From Rallus limicola (lineage: Eukaryota; Chordata; Aves; Gruiformes; Rallidae), in assembly GCA_022605955.1 (NCBI GenBank), contig JAKCOZ010000007.1, positions 12,901,501-12,965,500 of the forward strand: a stretch of 64,000 bases of DNA, given 5' to 3'. This document shows positions 35,725-47,410 of this stretch, in pieces. Position 1 is the stretch's first letter; each line of letters opens with the position of its first letter. The position numbers and the translations under genes were made by a program. The notes under the pieces were generated by a model. The model was not told the origin of the DNA. It did no database searches and saw nothing but the letters and a program-made list of their open reading frames with translations.

Positions 35725-37629
35725 GGGGTTATATTTGTGTACATATATATAAAAGGCATCCTTCCATTCCCCATAAACAAGGTTCTGAGCCTAAGACTTC
35801 ATAGTTTATTAAAACAGTATAATTTAATACCTTACTGATAGTTGCTATCTTCACAACACATGTCATTATAACTCAAATCAGCCAATTCTTATCAATCTTA
35901 AGCCTCTACTATCGCTGCACTGTTGAACATCTTGTCTTTTTCACCATCCAAAAGGGATGCTTTGTTCTTCTGACCTCCTGCAAAGAGATACAGGAACACA
36001 GAGTGCAAGGGCTGACTACTAGAAGAGGGCTCACAGCAGCTATTCCGGGATGGCACTGGCTGCCTCTTGTAGATTCATGCTTAGAAGCATTGGAAGAGTT
36101 ACAACAAAGTATTGGAAGAAGTCATTTGCAAAGCTTTTTACTGAAGAGCAAGACAGAGTTCTGTTTCCTCTGAACACTGGACTATTAACAAAACAAAATT
36201 AAAAAAAAAAAACAACTGAGGAAGCAATCTGCACATCGTATCATGAGCCTGGGTATAATGTTATGTGAGCTCTTATGGGACTACAGTATAAAATATGTAC
36301 TTAATTTTACACAACATTCTCTATTCTTATTCTTCTAAACACATAGAAACTTTCAAAATTCAGTCTGGCTGCAGAACATCTGCATGCCCCACACAGAGCA
36401 GACAGGCACCAGCCCTCCCCGATCCTAGTGCACCGTGAGTACGTGCTCTCCTCAGGCCCACTGCACACACATTTTTGCTGCAATTGATGTTCTTGGTTTT
36501 GCTCAGAAAAAAGACCATTCCAAGCCCAGGACAATGGTAAGCTCTGAGCACCCCAAAGCCAGCTCTGAGGACCAGTTGTGTAGCCCACGAGTCATTTTAA
36601 ACCTCCGTTTGGAAGATTTGGTCTTGGGAGATGGGACTTTTCATGGTCCCCTGGCTACAGTAAGGTGCAAATGTAGAGGGCTGCACCATATTCCTAGGTG
36701 TGTTTTTTATTTCTCTTTGAACCACTATTCTAGTTCCACTGACTATAATGAGACTTTTCATGTGTGAGAAGTGTCCATGGAGCGTGCACAAGTGTAAGCA
36801 ACATTAGGGGCTTTGTGTTTCAAAGAGAAACTGAAGATATACCTCAGTTAACATTTTGATATTTCCTCTTTACATTTGGGGCACTGGCAGCAATCCACTT
36901 CAAGACCCAGAAAAAAACCCCAAGAAAAGACAGATAGACAGCTACCTTTTTATTTTCTTTTTGGAGACAGAATCCTGAAGTATTCATGGACTTTTTTGGC
37001 TTACTGAACTTAAAGTATTTTCTGGGAATAAATGAAGCCCACACATGTTTAGTTTTGGAGTTCATGCCTGTTCAGTCTAATCACAAACACACAGAGATGG
37101 CTGAAGTTATTGACAAATTAAATACACGCTATCCAGCCTAGTTCTGGCTCTGAGTTAATATCTTCAGGAATAAAGACTCTGCAAGTAAGCAAAACAGCTG
37201 GCTAAATATTGTACACACACAGGACCAACACAAGTAGGGGGGGAAAAGCTGTCATTTAATTTTAGCTTTCTCCTATGCACTGGGTTAGATTTACATAGTC
37301 ATCTAAGGGTAAAATTTAGCAAATATTCACAGTTAAGAATCTACATATGCAGAAGTAAAGAAGTTAGCTAATGCATTCCAAGGAGTACATGTTCTTCCTA
37401 ATCTCTCCGATTTCTCCTGCCACACAGCCCCTTGGCTGGTGCCTTGAAAGCTTCGCTGCTTCATGCAGCTGAACTGCTCATTAGTGCAGTAGCTGCATAA
37501 GGCAGCACCCATACTGTGCCCGAGCGGAAGATAAGAAAGAAAATGAAAGTAGTAATTTTCTTTTGCTCGGGCTTTTTCTCCGCTTTGATGTGATTTGTTG
37601 GAATGCACTGGTAATTTGATAGCGGGCTT

Positions 37630-37653
37630 CCCCCCCCCCCCCCCCCCCCCCCC
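37630..37653. repeat. C24 homopolymer
   Basis: Twenty-four consecutive C on plus, then TCCCC. Assembly length is unreliable in such tracts. G-quadruplex capable on minus. Confidence 0.97.
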
Positions 37654-37734
37654 TCCCCTTCAAGTTCCAGCAGTACTTTAACAGTGCCCCAGGGTGCCTG
37701 TCAGTCTCTGACATCTGTTATAGTTGAAGGCCAT

Positions 37735-38030
37735 CAGTTGGGTTTGCATGTGGAAAACAAATGCTCAGTGGGTTCTGCAATTTCTCCCCGCACTGTTGCC
37801 ATGCAGCAAAGTAGCGCCTATTGATCACTGACTGGAACTGTGGTAGGTCAACAATTACTGCTGATGGGAGCTCTCCTGCGCCTCAGTGTAGCAGCAGGCA
37901 TTTATGTCGCTCTAAATGAGCAGGTGGAGGGGAGGGTACTTGGGTATGTGAGACAAGGAAAGGCTCTGCCCCCGAGAAGTCCTTTTATAAACAAAGCAAC
38001 TTTAAAGCACTTAAAGGTACAAAAATAAAA
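37735..38030. other. Possible conserved non-coding element
   Basis: A relatively GC-balanced, repeat-free stretch right of the C24 tract. Contains CTATTGATCACTG and AGCAGGCATTTATGTCGC. Impression only. Confidence 0.2.
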
Positions 38031-38223
38031 CCACATTATCTAATACACGGTATCCTATCCATCTGGCACTAAGGGGGGCTGTGGGGGGAAGTGGAATAGT
38101 GCAGGAAAATTGAAACTTACACAAGAGTAAATTAAACATGTATATTAAAAGTCAGAGATGGTTACAGATTGTTCCTAAACTCTCTCAATACTCCATCCTG
38201 CATCTGATCTTTGAAATACACAT

Positions 38224-38240
38224 ACACACACACACACACA
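38224..38240. repeat. Short CA microsatellite
   Basis: (AC)8 run. Confidence 0.9.
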
Positions 38241-39640
38241 AGGCATTAGAGGCACATATTTCTGAGAACTACTAAAATAATTGCTGTTTAGAAACGAAGC
38301 TATTTTAGCCAGTGTTTCTTCACTTCCCTTTTATGAAATCATAGGACTTTGCAAGTGCAATCAATTCAATTCCACATTACAGTAAAAAAATGGCCATGGT
38401 AATTGTAGGTGGGAGAATTGCAGGTGATCCCACTTAAACAGTACTACACAGTTGGAGTTTACTTGAGAGAAAATAGCATGAAATTCAAGCCAGAAAGTTG
38501 CCAATATGTGGAATAACATGTTACTTTGTTTCTCAGAAGGTAATACATAAATGCCAAGCCCGTCTCACTGCCCAGAGCCCTGGTATTACAGCTATTAGAT
38601 TTCTCAAACAAAGATTTCGTTTCAATCTCAGTTACAAAGACAGAGTACAAATGGCCACTGGCAAGTACCGTGAATGAACGCAATTTGTAAAACTTCACTG
38701 TCAAGCCTGTCGGACAGTTAACAAATCTGACTTCCATCTTTCTATCTCCTTCACTCTGGAAAGGAGGTGTTTGAAGTATATGCTCTACCAGCCACTACAA
38801 AAGCTGCCACCAGAAGCAGGACAAGGAAAGCTTGTTCCCTAGGCCAGCGCACTCCAGGTTTTCTGTTTCTACCGGTATGATCGAGGTCTCCTTTTCTTCC
38901 CCAATCACCTCCTGGCAAGGAGGCAGATACACTCCTGCCAGGCTATGTGACCACCAGTGCTCTGTGGAAGGAGATCCAGGTGATCCTCAGAGTCCCCTCT
39001 CTTCCCTCTCATCTCTGCATTTCAGGTCTCCAAAATAAACCTGGACTAATGGAGAAGCACATGTCCTCTCTGAGCAGAAATGATACTTTGCCTCTGGAGT
39101 AACCCATAACACACCTTGTACCGGTACATTTGGTAAAGGAATATGAATAAACTCTGTCTTAATCTTGCAAGCTGCTCACGAAGAGAACAAAGCGACTCAG
39201 CCTACCGCATCCAGGTTTGTGCCAGCTCTATCCCTCACTTTGACATGAAAAGGAGACTAAAGAACAAGCACACACAGACTGACAGATTTCTTCTGCAAAC
39301 AGAAAAGTCCCTTTATCTGAAAAAAGTCTTTACCACTCTTACCATGACACATTAAGGATGCCTTTGCTTCATGGCACCACAGCAGAGGGCAGGGATGGGG
39401 GCAAACACCACAAGCAGGAGTTAAGCAACGGTGTTTTTCCATTACCAAGCAAGAAAATATTAACCAGAAACACTTGTAAACAGAAAAAAAAAAATACATT
39501 ATTTGTTTTAAATCATAGGCAGGCTGAAAGTTGGAGGCTGCACTTGAAGTATCAAAAATGCCTGGAAAATAACAGGACAAATACCTGGTGAAATCAAATC
39601 CAAAATTTATGGAAATGTAAGCAAGACCCATTTCAATTAT

Positions 39641-39701
39641 ACTAGTATGACTTAGGCAAAAGTCATACTGGTGTAAAGGTATCATTTCTAATGATACCTT
39701 T
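39641..39701. other. Two adjacent perfect hairpins
   Basis: ACTAGTATGACT (39641-39652) pairs with AGTCATACTGGT (39661-39672) with one G-T wobble. AAAGGTATCATT (39675-39686) pairs perfectly with AATGATACCTTT (39690-39701) around a 3-nt loop. Only two bases separate the hairpins. They lie 85 bp left of the tail of the long CR1. Confidence 0.85.
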
Positions 39702-39785
39702 TTCTACTGATCACAATGTTGTTACATGGAATTAAACAAAGAACATTATTTGAAACTTGCAGGAAGAAAGATTTACAAATGAAGT

Positions 39786-42600
39786 AGAATCACAGAATCA
39801 CAGAATCACAGAATCACAGAATTATCAAGGTTGGAAAAGACCTAAAAGATCATCCAGTCCAACCATTCACCTATTGCTACCAGCTCCCACTAAACCATGT
39901 CCCTCAATACAACATCCAGTCTCTCCTTGAACACCCCCAGGGTTGGTGACTCCACCACCTCCCTGGGCAGTGCATTCCAGTGCCTGACTACCCTTTCTGA
40001 GAAGTAGTGCTTCCTAATGTCCAGCCTGAATCTCCCCTGGCGCAGCTTGACACCATTCCCTCTAGTTCTATCACTGTCTACACGGGAGAAGAGGCAGACC
40101 CCCAGCTCACCACAACCTCCCTTCAGGAAGTTATAGAGAGCTATAAGGTCTCCCCTGAGCCTCCTCTTCTCCAGGCTAAACAATCCCAGCTCCCTCAGCC
40201 GCTCCTCGTAAGGCCTGTGTTCCAGACCCCTCACCAGCTTAGTAGCCCTCCTCTGAACGCGTTCCAGGGCCTCAATGTCTTTCCTGTAATGAGGGGCCCA
40301 AAACTGAACACAGTACTCGAGATGCGGCCTCACAAGTGCTGAGTACAGGGGGACAATTACCTCCCTGTTCCTACTAGTAACACTGTTTTTGATGCAAGCC
40401 AGGACGCCGTTGGCCTTCTTGGCCACCTGCACACACTGTCGGCTCATGTTCAGCCGTGCATCAATCAGTACCCCCAGGTCCCTTTCCTCCACACAGTCTT
40501 CCAGCCACTCCGCCCCAAGCCTATAGCGCTGCCTGGGGTTGTTGTGGCCAAAGTGCAGGACTCGGCACTTGCTCTTGTTGAACCTCATGCCATTTACTTC
40601 AGCCCAGCTCTCAAGCCTGTCCAGATCCCTCTGTAGGGCCTCGCTACCCCCAGGCAGATCCACACTCCCAGCCAATTTAGTGTCATCTGCAAACTTACTG
40701 AGGGTGCACTCAATGCCCTCATCTAGGTCATCAATAAAGATATTGAAGAGGACAGGCCCCAGCACCGAGCCCTAGGGAACACCACTCGTGACCGGTCGCC
40801 AGCTGGATTTAACTCCATTTACTACCACTCTCTGAGCCCGGTCCTCCAGCCAGCTCCTTACCCAACCAAGGGTGTACCCATCCAAGCCACGGGCTGCCAG
40901 CTTCTGCAGGAGAATACCGTGGGAGACAGTGTCAAAGGCTTTGCTGAAGTCTAGGTAGACCACATCAACAGCCTTTCCCTCATCCAGCAGATGGGTCACT
41001 AGGTCATAGAAGGAGATCAGGTTGGTCATACAGGACCTGCCCTTCATGAACCCATGCTGGCTAGGCCTGATCCCCCGGCCATCCCGCACATGCCGCATGA
41101 TCTCCCTCAAGACTATCTGTTCCATAACCTTCCCTGGAACCGAGGTCAGGCTAACAGGCCTGTAGTTCCCCGGATCCTCCTTACAACCTTTCTTGTAAAT
41201 GGGAGTCACATTGGCGAGCCTCCAGTCTTCCGGGACCTCACCAGTCAACAAGGAGAGTTGATAGATAATGGAAAGCGGCTCGGCTACCACCTCTGCCAGT
41301 TCCCTCAGCACTCTCGGGTGGATCTCATCTGGCCCCATGGACTTGTGGCAGTCTAGTTTGAGTAGGAAGTCTCTGACCGTCTCTTCCAGAATCACAGGGG
41401 AGTTAGCATGCTCCCCAGCCGAGACTACCAGGTCAGAGAGAGGAGTACCCTGAGGATAACTGGTCTGACCTTTAAAGACAGACGTGAAGAAGGCATTCAG
41501 AACCTCTGCCTTATCCTTATCCTCAGTGATCACATTCCCAGCCTCATCCAGTAATGAGTGGATATTCTCCTTTGTCCTCCTCTTACTGTTAATGTACTTA
41601 TAAAAGAGTTTGTTATTCCTTTTCACCCCAGCGGCCAGGTTAAGTTCAAGCTGGGCTTTTGCCTTTCTGATTTCACCTCTACATATCCTGGCAACTTCTT
41701 TGAATTCATTCTCAGTTGCCCATCCCTCCTTCCACAGGCGGTAGATTCTCTTTTTCTCCCGGAGCTTCAAGAATAACTCCCTATTCATCCACGCCGGTCT
41801 TCTTCCCCGCCGGCTCATTTTGCGGCTCAGGGGGACCGCCTGCTCCTGCACCCTTAAGACTTCCTTCTTGAAGAGCAACCAGCTCTCTTGTACCCCTTTG
41901 TTCGCTAAGACTGAATGCCAAGGGACTCCCCCTACCAGTCTCTTGAACAAATCAAAGTCCGCCCTCCGGAAGTCTAAGGTAGCAGTTTTACTATTCCCCC
42001 TCCAAGCTCCACCATGAATAGAGAAATGTATCATTTCATGGTCACTCTGTCCAAGGCAGCCCCCAACCTTCACATCTCCTACCAGACCTTCCCTATTCAC
42101 GAACAGCAAGTCTAGCGGGGCAGTTCCTCTTGTGGGCTCTCTGACCAGCTGCATGAGGAAGGCATCCTCTATGCACTCCAAAAACCTCCTAGGCTGCTTC
42201 TTCTGTGCTGTGCTGTACTCCCAGCAAATGTCAGGGAAGTTGAAGTCCCCCATGAGGACAAGGGCTGATGACCGTGCAGCTCGTGCCAGCTGTTTGTAAA
42301 ACACCTCATCTGTCTCTTCATCCTGGTTTGGCGGTCTGTAACAGACGCCCACCAGGATGTCTGCCTTGTCAGCCCTTCCTCTGATCTTTACCCATAGGGA
42401 TTCAATGTTATCATCCCCAGTCACAATCTCAGTAGCAGGAAAGGATTCCCTAACGTATAGGGCCACACCACCACCCCTCCTTCCTTGCCTATCTCTCCTG
42501 AAGAGTTTGTAGCCATCCATTGCAGCACTCCAGTCATGGGAGCAATCCCACCATGTTTCTGTTATGGCCACCAGGTCATAGTTTGCCTGCCGCACTATGA
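39786..42600 (-). mobile_element. CR1 LINE, near full ORF2, about 2.8 kb
   Basis: The left end is four perfect AGAATCAC units (39786-39817), the CR1 tail in antisense. The 3' untranslated region is minimal (about 100 bp). ORF2 then runs up to about 42595, where the copy stops inside the N-terminal part of the endonuclease; CR1 ORF1 and the 5' untranslated region are absent. Similarity to coding text ends at CGCACTATGA. The clean tail and the almost unbroken ORF2 make this the youngest-looking CR1 of the window. Confidence 0.97.
39890..42595 (-). pseudogene. CR1 ORF2 (endonuclease plus reverse transcriptase) with one premature stop
   Basis: About 900 codons lie in one frame, broken only by UAG at 40774-40772. 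That codon replaces the usual CAG of the SGVPQGS motif and is a single C-to-T change. Residues are numbered from 42595. The endonuclease shows TETWW (12-16), GDFN (116-119) and SDH (184-186), the catalytic set of apurinic-type endonucleases. Reverse transcriptase shows [19 protein letters not shown] and the YLDFSKAFD box (547-555), and after the stop the catalytic FADD box, 25-28 codons into the second piece. The C-terminus ends at the normal place. The first few dozen endonuclease residues are lost to 5' truncation, so it cannot be active even apart from the stop. Confidence 0.95.
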
Positions 42601-43440
42601 ATGAAAAGGTTTGTGGACTCAGTCATACCCAAACAAATATTTTGGAATAACTATAATATTTAAGACACTTTCTTTTAGAACAAAATCAACATGGTTCTCC
42701 TCTACATTGCTTAAAACTTCATAAACATAAAAAGTACAGCAGGGGCATAAACTTTTTTTTCTCCTACCTTCCTGGTAGTTTCACATTCAGTGATTCTATA
42801 CCATCATTGAATATATAAGCCCATCTTTCACACATCTCTAAAAAACCTGTTTTCCCTGCTTGTGTTTCAAATGACACAAAAAAGTTCAAGTAACTTGGCA
42901 CACAGTTCTAGTGCTGATACACCAGCAACATCAGTCACAGCGAGTACAATTATATGAGCGTAAAATAAGTCAAATGCAGACAGACAGGATTTATCCAATT
43001 AACTGATAAGCTGTTCAGGCTTCATTTTTCCTCTTCTGCTCAAGTAGTTTCTGAAATAAATTTGCCATATTCAACCACAAACACCATTTTTGTTGCAACT
43101 GGTTATAATCTCCTTTTGCTTTTCTGTTTCTAGGCTCTGGTTCTTCAAGTTCAGCATCCTATCCCCAGTATCCAAACACTTCAGTATAGCCTAACATGGT
43201 TTTCTTATCACAATCTAGTTGCTTGCTTTGTCAAGCCTTAACTCTGAATGCCACAGGAACAAAGCACTGCAGATACACTGCACATCTATGTATGTTGTTG
43301 TCTTCCAATACCATAAGATTATCTCTTCAACAACTTCAGCTCACTCTCAAAACCTTCTATGTTTTCTACCTCCTTCTGAAAGTATTTAAAAATCTCACTT
43401 TCATGTGCTTTGGCATTTGGGGTGTGTGTTTGGGGTTTTG

Positions 43441-43500
43441 TTCTTGTTTTTTAAAACTTATTCTTGTTTTTTAAATCTTATTCTTGTTTTTTATATCTTA
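43441..43500. repeat. Three tandem 20-bp units
   Basis: TTCTTGTTTTTTAAAACTTA, then two copies differing only in the AAAAC segment (AAATC, ATATC), in perfect phase. No family recognised. Confidence 0.95.
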
Positions 43501-43640
43501 TCTTGCTCTAATTTCTCTTGTTCAGTCAAATACAAAGAAAATAATCAAATAATCCTGGCAATCTTTTAACTTTTGTTGTTACCACCTCAGTCTTTCATTC
43601 AGTTAGCTTTGTAGGTTGGTTCTTTTCCTTTCTGGTACCC

Positions 43641-43661
43641 AGCAGCACGATACGTGCTGCT
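43641..43661. other. Perfect 9-bp inverted repeat with CACG/CGTG core
   Basis: AGCAGCACG, a 3-nt spacer, then CGTGCTGCT. Either a tight hairpin or a symmetric protein site. Confidence 0.85.
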
Positions 43662-44209
43662 TCAGCCACAGTTTCATATCTATCTAACAAGAACCTGCAG
43701 TAATGGAAGGATTCTTCTTCCTTTGCCATTAATACGTAAAAATACGTGCAGTGTGATCAGCAACACAGAATTTTGAAGTGTAGCTAACATTTTTTTGCCA
43801 TTACTTAGAAGCTGCTTTTAACAGTACAAATTTTAGTCACTAAATTAAGAATTTTAGAATATATAAATAAAAGCTATGTTTTCCAATTCCCACACTAAAA
43901 AACCCTGGCAGAAGTTGTATGCATTTCATTTATAGTTTCTAGACTGCTTCTATTTTCTTTCCCCACCTTTTGATTAAGAGAATTGACAGGTTATGTTAGT
44001 GTAAGCCTTTTGGGTGGTGTAAAAAAGCCCCGCCACATTTCTCACGCTGGCAGTAACAGCTAAGCAGAGACAGAAAAAGAATAAGCTTAGCAAATGTTAA
44101 ACTACTCAGTAAAAATGGGTTCAGTGTGGATACTGAGCTACGTTTCCCATTTAGCACCCTAATGAGCAAAAAGAATGTGAAAAATCGAATTCTTATCAGT
44201 CAGGTAATC

Positions 44210-44222
44210 TGCATAATATGCA
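44210..44222. promoter_or_regulatory. POU-like palindrome
   Basis: TGCATA-A-TATGCA: 6-bp perfect arms around a central A, resembling dimeric octamer-type sites. Sits in a repeat-free stretch. Function is inference. Confidence 0.25.
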
Positions 44223-45919
44223 TTTTTAGGTGACTGCAAGATTGCAGAGAACTACCATATGGACTAATGCTGCTAATCCTACTTGAGACCACAAACGTAA
44301 TGAGACAATTTAAGTAAGCTGGGGATAAGCTGTGCTATTCTGTGTGATGTTGAATTTCATGAATAAAAAGGAAGAAGAATTACCATTAACATCCTTTGTA
44401 AAAGAAGAAGAAACACTTTAAAGAAAGGAAAAGCAATTGAAATCGCATAAAGTGCATGCCACAAAGTATACTAGCGTGTCTGGAGAGAAGCAAAATTTGT
44501 ATTTAAATTGGATAAATGCAGCCTGCCTTGCTCTTTGCAGTTTAAAATGCAATACAGTTCCAAATCAGTCTGATAATTTAAAATAAAAAATACTAATGGA
44601 GTCTATTTCTGCAACATTGGTTTCATGCAAAGCAAATTTTGCTGAAGTGATCCAATTCTCCCTCCAAATAATTACTGGAAAAGTTGGACACATGTCATTC
44701 CATAGGAAGTATGCTGGTACCAGCAGCTAAGATTCAAATACCACATAGGAACACTTCATTCCTGGATAGCCTTACTTGTTGGCATAAAGCTTTTGCTCAG
44801 AGGTACTCAGGCTCCAGTAGTCCCTCCAATGACTCATATTCTGGTGATTTAGGATTTTATCTTCTCCAAATACGTGGCAGACATCTGCCTTGCGCCAGAG
44901 ATGACCAGCTACACCTCAGCTACCCCAATTCCTAGAGTGACATTTAGGGCAGTCAAAAAGGGCTTTTGCTGGGCCATCATCAGGTAAGCCTGTGGTACAG
45001 AGAGATGTCTGCTTCAGTGAGTTCAAGCTACCATAGCTCAATTAGTCAATGAGGTGCTGTCTGTGAGGGACCTCGATTTGCTGGACAAGTCTCTGGAAAC
45101 AGTGTCTGCTGTGGTGGCACACACGGCGCTTTTTTGGACTTTACATTTTAGTAGATGGTGTCACGTTAATCGTGGCTGCTGCCAACAGAACAAATGAAAA
45201 GCTGATGTAAGAGTTCCTCAGAGATAATTTTATTTTTAAGGATTATTTTTACTAACAGGACTATATTTTAAAAGTTGACATTCCATGCTGAAGCCTTGCA
45301 AGACTAGTTTTTAGTTCCTTCTCCATATTCATCCATTCAGTCCCTGATGGGCTGCTATTAACAATTAAGATAACTCTTGCAGCAGTGCTGTGTCCATGTA
45401 GACCATAGCCCTTGACTTTTTTCATCTCTACCAAGTAACAAAGTCAGTATCAACAAAAGTACCGATAAAGGAATTTCTTAAACAGCAAATTCATGGGAAC
45501 ATAACATAGATACCCAGAAATGGAGAAGTTTATGGTTTTATAGAACATTACCAGCTAGCATGGTAACTGACAACTTTTGAGTGATGATCTGAAATAACAT
45601 TCTTTAAATAATTTCCAGTGAACTACATAAAAATGAAAATAAACTGCACTTCTCCCTGTTCTATACAATAAAAGCCATCCTCAGTTTAATTTTGTGGAAC
45701 ACAAATATACATAAAAGAAAGGGAGCGTAAAAACACAATATATTGTCCCACAAGCGTAGTTAAATAGGAAAGTTTTTGCTAACATTTTTCTTCCTTCAAC
45801 TTAAAGCATCTTCTTGCAAAGTCCTGAAATTCCTCTGCTATCCATCCATCCTTGCAGATTTTTTCACGAGACGTTTCTGGCTGCACGTTACAAAAGGAAG
45901 AGCGTCATTAAATCCTTTT

Positions 45920-46100
45920 CAAAGTGACATTGCTGAGCGCGTTGGAAGTATTTTCTGTGCTCTTCATGAATGAGAAGCTGCACATCCCAGGCATCAGCTG
46001 TGCGCAGTTCATTAGGGCTACATCTGCAGCAAATCAGACGGCTGCTTTATTGGGCTCCTCAAAGGCAGTGATAAGCAGCCAGCTTTTACTGACTTACAAA
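45920..46100. other. Possible conserved non-coding element
   Basis: Repeat-free, balanced composition with CTGCAGC, TTCATTAGGG and TTTATTGGGC. Impression only, no frame. Confidence 0.2.
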
Positions 46101-46330
46101 AAAATTATTCCTGCAGCCACAATCTTCAGGTTTTGGGGTGGTTTCTTTTTTCTTCTTTTTCCTTTAAGAAAACAAGCTGGCAATCAGGGAAAAGAATGAA
46201 AAACAGATTTCTAGAAGACATGGAGACATTTACAAGAAACTTTTTCTAAACAAAGTAAAATGGAGTAGGAAACTGTTTGCTGGAAATTAGTTTGGATTGA
46301 TTTTCTACTTTTTCTTGATGCTTTCCTTTA

Positions 46331-46705
46331 CGATTTAGCCTGGAGAAAAGGAAAGAGGAGACCTTATTTCTCTCTACAACTCCCTGAAAGGATGTTGTAG
46401 TTAGGTGGGTGTGGATCTCTTCTCCCAAGTCAGAAGCAACAGAAAAGAGGAAATGGCCAAAAGTAGCACCAGGGGAGGTTTAGATTGGATTTTAGGAAAA
46501 ATTTCTTCACCAAAAAGGTTGCCGAGCGCTGGAACAGGCTATTCCCAGGAAGTGGTGGAGTCACCAGCCCTGGAGGTATTGAAGTATCAATGTGGTGCAT
46601 AGGGACATGGTTTAGTAGTTGGACTTGGCAGTATTAGTTTAGCAGTTGGACGTGATGATCTTAAAGGTTTCTCCCAAGCAAAGTGAGTCTACGATTCTAT
46701 AATCT
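46331..46705 (+). mobile_element. CR1 LINE 3' fragment, plus strand
   Basis: AGCCTGGAGAAAAGGAAAG opens the similarity. GATTGGATTTTAGGAAAAAT, GAGCGCTGGAACAGGCTATT and the tail GATTCTAT complete the CR1 3' end. About 370 bp, diverged. Confidence 0.9.
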
Positions 46706-46861
46706 GTGGAGGTATTTAGGGAAATTAATACAGACTCAGGAGTATCCAATATCTGGAAAGGGAACACATAGAGGCACTTTGCTTGCAGGAAGTATACTTG
46801 AAGTTTCCTTAAATAAATACATATATATTTACATTTTAAATTTGACTTGGAATTACTAATT

Positions 46862-47410
46862 GCCAGAGGGAAGGGATGCCATTCAGAATGACCTTGATGG
46901 GCTTGAGGGGTGGGCCTGTGCAAATCACATGAAGTTCAGCAAGGCCAAGTGCAAGGTCCTGCATATGGGCCAAGGCAATCCCAAGCACAACTGCAGCCTG
47001 ATTGGAGAATGGATTGAGAGCAGCAAGAGAAGAATTTAGAGTGTTGATTGCTGTAAAGCTCAACATGAGCCAGCAATGGGCGCCTGCAGCCCAGAAAGCC
47101 AACTGTGTCCTCGGCTGAATCAATACCAGCAGTGTGACCAGCAGGTCAAGGGAGGTGATTCTGCCCCTCTGCCCTGCTCTGTTGAGACCCCGCCTGGAGT
47201 ACTGCATCTAGGTCTGGGGCCCCCAATGCAAGAAAGATATTGAGCTGTTGGAGGAAGTCCTGAGAAAGACCACAGAGATGATCAGAGGGCTGGAACACCT
47301 CTCCTATGAAGACAGGCTGAGTTTGGCTTGTTCAGCCTCAAGAAAAGAAGGCTCTGGGGACACCTTGTTGCAGCTTGCCAGTATCTAAAGGTTCTAAAAT
47401 GAGCTTAAAT
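46862..47410 (+). mobile_element. CR1 LINE fragment, plus strand, lacking its 3' end
   Basis: It covers the ORF2 C-terminal region (text for NMSQQ-, Ala-Leu-Arg-Pro-Arg-type blocks: CAACATGAGCCAGCAATG, GAGTACTGCATCTAGGTCTG, AGATGATCAGAGGGCTGGA). It stops without tail near 47410. Because it lies downstream of the CR1 3' end at 46331-46705, it must be a separate insertion. It contains in-frame stops. Confidence 0.88.

Larger units (their letters stand above)
33136..39640. other. Unique sequence with simple repeats and possible regulatory elements
   Basis: No frame above 110 codons and none with recognisable motifs. It holds TA and CA microsatellites and a C24 tract, listed separately. Stretches at about 34700-34940 and 37340-38030 look like possible conserved non-coding elements. 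Confidence 0.5.
42601..46330. other. Unique AT-rich sequence
   Basis: No frame above 92 codons with any motif. Contains a 20-bp triple repeat (43441-43500), a 9-bp perfect palindrome (43641-43661) and possible regulatory stretches near 44160-44480 and 45920-46100. Confidence 0.5.

Noticed and set aside
36435..36767. 110-codon plus-strand frame starting near a GTGAGT donor-like site
   Set aside because: No recognisable protein similarity, and overlapping minus-strand frames of similar length. A lone GTGAGT is not evidence of an exon.
39786..39817. Short direct repeats resembling a CRISPR array
   Set aside because: They are the contiguous 8-bp tail units of a CR1 LINE, without spacers.
40007..42017. 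Plus-strand frames of 60-111 codons
   Set aside because: Antisense of CR1 ORF2.
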